From Arthrobacter methylotrophus (GTDB taxonomy: Bacteria; Actinomycetota; Actinomycetes; Actinomycetales; Micrococcaceae), in the NCBI RefSeq assembly GCF_039539965.1, contig NZ_BAABED010000001.1, positions 4,278,001-4,342,000 on the forward strand: a stretch of 64,000 nucleotides of DNA, written 5' to 3'. Shown piece by piece: positions 59,926-64,000 of this stretch. How positions within the stretch are numbered: the first letter of the stretch is position 1; each line of letters opens with the position of its first letter. The notes under the pieces are model-generated. The model saw nothing but the letters and a program-made list of their open reading frames with translations, did not search any database and was not told the DNA's origin. Made by a program: the position numbers and the translations under genes.

Positions 59926-61722
59926 CTAGAAAAGGAAGTAGCGCTGGGCCATGGGAAGCACGTCGGAGGGCTCGCAGGTGACGTCTTCGCCGTCGACCGT
60001 CACCTTGTAGGTTTCGGGGTCGACGGCGATATCGGGCGTCTCGCCGTTGAACTTGAGGTCCGTCTTGCTCAGGTTCCGGATGCCGGACACCGGCCGAATG
60101 ACGCGTTCGAGTCCGAGTTCCTCCGGGACGCCGGCGTCGATGGCCGCTTTGGACAGGAAGGTGATGGAGGATCGCTGCAACGCCTTGCCGTACGTGGCGA
60201 ACATCGGACGCATGGTGCGTGGCTGCGGGGTGGGGATGGAGCCGTTGGAATCACCCATGAGTGCGTAGGCAATCTGCCCGCCTTTGAGGACCAGTTCCGG
60301 CTTGACGCCGAAGAAGGCCGGATTCCAGAGGACGAGATCGGCGAATTTGCCCACTTCCACCGAGCCGATGGAGTCTGCCATCCCCTGCGCGATCGCCGGG
60401 TTGATGGTGTATTTGGAGATGTAGCGCTTGATCCTGAAATTGTCGCTGTCCTCGCCCAAGCCGTTCGCGGCGCCGTGGCTCGCCCCTGTGCTGTCCCTCC
60501 GGGGGTCCTTGAGCACGCCCCGCTGCCGTTTCATGGCGTCGGCCACCTGCCAGGTGCGGATGATGACTTCGCCCACGCGGCCCATGGCTTGGGAATCCGA
60601 GGATGTCATGGAGAAGATGCCAAGATCCTGGAGCACGTCTTCGGCGGCGATGGTTTCGGCCCGGATGCGGGAATCGGCGAAAGCCACGTCTTCCGGGATG
60701 TCCGGGTTGAGGTGGTGGCACACCATGAGCATGTCCAGATGCTCTTCGATGGTGTTGCGCGTGTACGGGAGGGTGGGATTCGTGGATGCCGGGAGCACGT
60801 TCGGCAATCCGGCAATCTTGATGATGTCCGGAGCATGTCCACCGCCGGCACCTTCGGTGTGGAAGGTGTGGATCACCCGGCCGTCGATTGCCTTGATGGT
60901 GTCCTCCACGAATCCGCACTCATTGAGGGTGTCCGTATGGATTGCCACTTGCACGTCGTATTCATCGGCGACGCGCAGGGACATGTCGATGGACGATGTG
61001 GTGGCGCCCCAGTCCTCGTGGACTTTGAGGCCTACCGCTCCTGCTCGGATCTGTTCGGCCAGCGGCTCGATGGCGGACGCGTGCCCCTTGCCAAGGAGCC
61101 CGATATTGATCGGGAGCCCTTCCACGGCCTGCAGCATCCGCGATATGTGCCATTTGCCGGGCGTGATGGTGGTGGCCTTGGTGCCCTCTGCGGGACCTGT
61201 ACCGCCGCCCACCATGGTGGTGATGCCGCTGCACAAGGCCGTGGGCACCTGGTCCGGGGAAATGTAGTGGATGTGGGAGTCGACGCCGCCTGCGGTAAGG
61301 ATCTTGCCCTCGCCTGCGATCATCTCCGTACTCGCGCCGATCACAATGTCCACACCGTCGGCAATCTGCGGGTTCCCGGCCTTTCCGATCTTGAAGATAT
61401 GCCCGTCCTTGAGCGCCACATCGGCTTTGTAGATCCCGGTGTAGTCGAGGACCACCACGTTGGAGATCACGGTGTCCGGGACGTCGAGCGTCTGGTCCGG
61501 TGCTGCGCTTGATTCAGGCAAGCGGCCGTCGCGGGTCACTTGGCCGTTCTGCCCCATGCCGTCCCGGACCACTTTGCCACCGCCGAACATGACTTCTTCG
61601 CCGTACACCGTGTAGTCCTTCTCGATCTCGAGGAAAAGTTCGGTGTCCGCCAAGCGGATGGAATCACCCGTCGTCGGGCCGTAAAGGTCGGCGTACTGTT
61701 TGCGCGAAATTTCAAAGCTCAC
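59926..61722 (-). CDS. ureC: Urease alpha subunit
   Basis: 598 aa. Catalytic subunit hydrolysing urea to ammonia and carbamate. Nickel ligands H150/H152 ([10 protein letters not shown]), carbamylated lysine K233 (GLKVHEDWG), H262 and H288 ([17 protein letters not shown]), flap Cys/His C335-H336 (MVCHHLNPD). A short acidic/Ser insertion ([11 protein letters not shown], about 68-78) is an extra loop. Overlaps ureB by 4 nt. Confidence 0.97.
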   Translation of the reverse strand: MSFEISRKQYADLYGPTTGDSIRLADTELFLEIEKDYTVYGEEVMFGGGKVVRDGMGQNGQVTRDGRLPESSAAPDQTLDVPDTVISNVVVLDYTGIYKADVALKDGHIFKIGKAGNPQIADGVDIVIGASTEMIAGEGKILTAGGVDSHIHYISPDQVPTALCSGITTMVGGGTGPAEGTKATTITPGKWHISRMLQAVEGLPINIGLLGKGHASAIEPLAEQIRAGAVGLKVHEDWGATTSSIDMSLRVADEYDVQVAIHTDTLNECGFVEDTIKAIDGRVIHTFHTEGAGGGHAPDIIKIAGLPNVLPASTNPTLPYTRNTIEEHLDMLMVCHHLNPDIPEDVAFADSRIRAETIAAEDVLQDLGIFSMTSSDSQAMGRVGEVIIRTWQVADAMKRQRGVLKDPRRDSTGASHGAANGLGEDSDNFRIKRYISKYTINPAIAQGMADSIGSVEVGKFADLVLWNPAFFGVKPELVLKGGQIAYALMGDSNGSIPTPQPRTMRPMFATYGKALQRSSITFLSKAAIDAGVPEELGLERVIRPVSGIRNLSKTDLKFNGETPDIAVDPETYKVTVDGEDVTCEPSDVLPMAQRYFLF

Positions 61723-62105
61723 TCGACTGTCCCTTTCTTGCTGGCTCCGGGGCCTTCGGTGGCAGCGGGAGCGCCGCCGTCGTTCTCTCCGGCCCCCGCA
61801 TCAAGCGATCCGTTGACGGCGTTCCGCAAACCGTAGACCTCGCGGCTGCCCGCAAGCGCGACGAGCTTGACGGTCCTGGAGTCCCCAGGCTCGAAGCGCG
61901 CTGCCGTGCCTGCCGGGATGTCCAGGCGGCGGCCGTGGGCGGCTTCGCGATCAAATTCGAGGGCCGCGTTCGCCTCGGCAAAGTGGTAGTGCGAACCCAC
62001 CTGGACGGGGCGGTCGCCACGGTTGACGACGTCGACGGCGATTGCCTCGCGTCCGCTGTTGCACTCAACGGGCTCTGCTTGGAGCCGGTACTCACCGGGA
62101 ATCAT
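61719..62105 (-). CDS. ureB: Urease beta subunit
   Basis: 128 aa. Structural subunit, starts [20 protein letters not shown], with [20 protein letters not shown] and [19 protein letters not shown]. The C-terminal ~25 residues (Gly/Ala/Glu-rich) are an extension beyond the usual length. 9 nt after ureA; overlaps ureC by ATGA. Confidence 0.96.
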   Translation of the reverse strand: MIPGEYRLQAEPVECNSGREAIAVDVVNRGDRPVQVGSHYHFAEANAALEFDREAAHGRRLDIPAGTAARFEPGDSRTVKLVALAGSREVYGLRNAVNGSLDAGAGENDGGAPAATEGPGASKKGTVE

Positions 62106-62114
62106 GGTGGCCTC

Positions 62115-62417
62115 CTAGCGGATCGGGTCGTGGACCGTGACGAGCTTGGTGCCGTCAGGGAAAGTGGCCTCTATCTGGACGTCATGGATCATCTCCGGCA
62201 CGCCTTCCATGACATCCTCGCGGCGAAGCAGCGTGGTGCCGTAGCTCATGAGTTCAGCGACGGTTCTTCCATCGCGGGCACCCTCAATCAGTTCGTAGCT
62301 GATGATCGCCACCGCTTCGGGAAAGTTGAGTTTGAGTCCGCGGGACTGCCGACGGCGCGCGAGGTCGGCAGCGACCACGATCATGAGCTTTTCCTGCTCA
62401 CGGGGCAAAAGATGCAT
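62115..62417 (-). CDS. ureA: Urease gamma subunit
   Basis: 100 aa, full length. Begins [20 protein letters not shown] and contains [20 protein letters not shown] and [19 protein letters not shown]. First gene of ureABCEFGD-NiCoT; the promoter must lie in the 200 bp upstream (62418-62619), where AACGTTGTGCGCTGC and AT-richer DNA are seen but no clear operator. Confidence 0.96.
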   Translation of the reverse strand: MHLLPREQEKLMIVVAADLARRRQSRGLKLNFPEAVAIISYELIEGARDGRTVAELMSYGTTLLRREDVMEGVPEMIHDVQIEATFPDGTKLVTVHDPIR

Positions 62418-62619
62418 CGGTTCTCCTTAACGTTGTGCGCTGCAGAAGCGGACATCAGATCACTCGAGGCTCAGATAAGCCGAGGACGTCGGGGCAGCTA
62501 CTACGGTTATAACGCCAAACATCAGACATATCCAGATCGACCTTTCACCGCCCCTCCCGAACGAATTGTGACCAGCCTAGGCCGAGCAGGTTTCAGCCAG
62601 ATTTCCGCCTGCCGTAGCG

Positions 62620-63228
62620 TCAGGCCTTCTTGGCCCTGTGCTTCCTGAGCTGCCAAACGACGAGGATCGCCACCGCAACAAGAGCCACCACTGCCGCGGC
62701 ACCCCGGCCGACCGCGCGGGCCACTTCCTCGTACGAGTTCCCAGCCACGAAGCCCAGAGTCACGAACAAGGACCCCCAGATGATGCCGCCGCTGAAGTTC
62801 CAGAACGCGAAGCGCCGGTACGGCATGCGGCTGAGCCCGGCGAGGGCGGGCATGACGGCGCGGAAGAATGCAGTGAAGCGGCCAAGGAACACGGCAAAGC
62901 CACCCTTGTCTTTGAGGAAGTCCTCCGCCTTCTGTAGCTGGGCGCGTCGTTTGTCCAGGATCTTCAAGGCCATCACCCTGGGACCAAAGTGCTTGCCTAT
63001 CTCGTAACCCACGGTGTCGCCGGTAATCGCTGCGGTCACCACAATGGCGATCATGGCCCACAACGGGAAAAGCCCACGGCTCGCAATCACCCCGCCCACC
63101 ACGGCTGCCGTTTCACCGGGGATCACAAAGCCTACAAAGATAGCATCCTCGGCAAAGACCAGTGCGAAAACGATGCACCCGATCAGGAACGGGCTGGTGT
63201 TGGAAAGTCCATCCAAAAGGGCCTGCAT
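62620..63228 (-). CDS. DedA-family membrane protein
   Basis: 202 aa from ATG 63228 (a start 17 codons earlier is possible). DedA/SNARE-associated family, implicated in flipping of lipids and membrane homeostasis. Features: FAEDAIFVGFVIPGETAAVV (the E-x-x-x-P-G-E motif), GDTVGYEIGKHFGPR, and FLGRFTAFFRAVMPALAGLS with F-x-x-R-x-x-P-G-like arginine. Hydrophobic C-terminus followed by basic RKHRAKKA. Confidence 0.9.
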   Translation of the reverse strand: MQALLDGLSNTSPFLIGCIVFALVFAEDAIFVGFVIPGETAAVVGGVIASRGLFPLWAMIAIVVTAAITGDTVGYEIGKHFGPRVMALKILDKRRAQLQKAEDFLKDKGGFAVFLGRFTAFFRAVMPALAGLSRMPYRRFAFWNFSGGIIWGSLFVTLGFVAGNSYEEVARAVGRGAAAVVALVAVAILVVWQLRKHRAKKA

Positions 63229-63312
63229 GAAGAACAGTCTCGCAGTTGAAGCCGTACTTGGGCAGGAAGGCGAGACCAACTACCGTTGATCGCCTGCGCA
63301 GGCCGGTCGAGA

Positions 63313-64000
63313 ATGGTGGATGTGGACGACAGTTTCGCTGAAGTGATCTCCCGTATGTGGCATGCAATCGGCGCTGACGACAGCGCGGATTGGCCAGCCA
63401 CTCAGCTGACGACCGCCGGGCCACGGACCGTCCTGCCGGCGGCTTTCGACGTGACCGGACTTGCTACGGGAGCGGTTGCCATCGCAACGGTGGCCGCAGC
63501 GCAGCTCCTCGCCGCTCGCCAGGACTCGAGGCCACCCGCTGTGACGGTAGACAGCGTGGAGTCGTGCGCCGCGTTCGCGTCAGAGAGATTGTTCACCCCG
63601 ATCGGCTGGACCCGGCCACCGCTGTGGGACCCCATCGCCGGAAACTATCGTGCGGCGGACGCTTGGATCAGGCTGCACACCAACTACGCCGGGCACCGCG
63701 CCGCCGTCGAGCAGGTCCTGGGCGCCCATGACCGCGAAACAGTCCAGGCCGCAGTGGCCGAACTGCGTGCCGAGGAGTTGGAGACGGCCATCGTGGAGGC
63801 GGGCGGATGCGCCGCCGTCATGCACCACCGTGGCCAGTGGCTTGCCTCGGTTCCGGGGGCGGCGACCGCAGACGCGCCTCCACTGAACGTCGTCGAGCGC
63901 CAGTCATCCGGCAGCAGCGCACCAAACCCCAGCGGGGGACGGCCATTCGACGGAGTGCGCGTGCTGGACCTGACGCGGGTGATCGCTGGACCGGTGTGCA
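63313..64000 (+). CDS. CaiB/BaiF-type CoA-transferase, N-terminal part
   Basis: At least 229 codons from ATG 63313 to the right edge without a stop. It begins MVDVDDSFAEVISRMWHAIG; the last visible residues GVRVLDLTRVIAGPVC are the family-typical R-V-L-D-L-T-R-x-x-A-G-P start of a class III CoA-transferase domain. The 200 residues before it look like a degenerate first CoA-transferase half, as in double-length family members. Incomplete at the edge. Confidence 0.75.
   Translation, partial: MVDVDDSFAEVISRMWHAIGADDSADWPATQLTTAGPRTVLPAAFDVTGLATGAVAIATVAAAQLLAARQDSRPPAVTVDSVESCAAFASERLFTPIGWTRPPLWDPIAGNYRAADAWIRLHTNYAGHRAAVEQVLGAHDRETVQAAVAELRAEELETAIVEAGGCAAVMHHRGQWLASVPGAATADAPPLNVVERQSSGSSAPNPSGGRPFDGVRVLDLTRVIAGPVC

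Noticed and set aside
59773..61512. 579-codon open frame antisense to ureC
   Set aside because: Codon-bias shadow; the sense frame is a full urease alpha subunit with all nickel ligands.
1..64000. CRISPR arrays, tRNA or rRNA genes
   Set aside because: No regularly spaced repeats, no cloverleaf with CCA-type acceptor or rRNA-like stretch was noticed on reading; absence was judged by eye only.

Overview
The window looks like chromosome from a high-GC actinobacterium of the Arthrobacter/Paenarthrobacter type. Supporting signs are OpcA beside Zwf, Lsr2, a SIS-type hexuloisomerase, GTG starts, an actinobacterial GH15 enzyme and Arthrobacter-style intergenic inverted repeats. The left 40 kb reads as a methylamine-methylotrophy island. 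The known precedent is Arthrobacter strain P1, which uses a copper/topaquinone methylamine oxidase (reported there as two gene copies) and the ribulose monophosphate (RuMP) cycle.

Region 1 (1-15 kb) holds RuMP and pentose-phosphate genes: tkt, tal, rpe, rpiB, then hxlB-hxlA (fixing formaldehyde on ribulose 5-phosphate), then two small genes with zwf and opcA. A GH15 enzyme sits between. Between rpiB and the GH15 gene lies decayed DNA with relics of a class II aldolase, a DUF3151 gene and a second hxlA split by inserted sequence. tkt and hxlB share a ~115-bp leader with a conserved dyad, which points to common control.

Region 2 (15-40 kb) holds the amine genes. Unit I (minus) is a copper amine oxidase translationally coupled to an APC permease. 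Unit II (minus) keeps the oxidase but has lost the permease. Unit III (plus, divergent from II) keeps the permease, a DUF5134-like membrane protein and a kinase-like/LuxR regulator, but its oxidase is reduced to a 21-codon ORF that still overlaps the permease start. All three units have the same ~140-bp upstream element, which includes a GTGA-N6-TCAC site of the CRP/GlxR kind. Between units I and II lie an APC permease with an IclR regulator, lsr2, and a gap-pfkA pair that takes RuMP-derived sugar phosphate into glycolysis. Relics of further permease and oxidase copies, an ISL3 transposase relic and one intact IS show repeated duplication and loss. The pathway inferred is: amine uptake, oxidation to aldehyde + NH3 + H2O2, formaldehyde fixation by HxlA/HxlB, and regeneration by Tkt/Tal/Rpe/RpiB with cyclic oxidation through Zwf. 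No gnd, catalase or intact aldolase gene is visible here.

Region 3 (40-64 kb) is ordinary chromosome with little decay: a CoA-transferase, an acyltransferase-GNAT pair, DUF1304, dodecin, an XRE regulator divergent from three aldo/keto reductases and a lactonase, malQ, a SulP-carbonic anhydrase fusion, a PHP-domain protein, a full urease operon (ureABCEFGD) ending in a nickel transporter, a DedA protein and the start of a CoA-transferase. The far left edge carries the start of a siderophore-type decarboxylase behind an iron-box-like site. No tRNA, rRNA or CRISPR array was seen.
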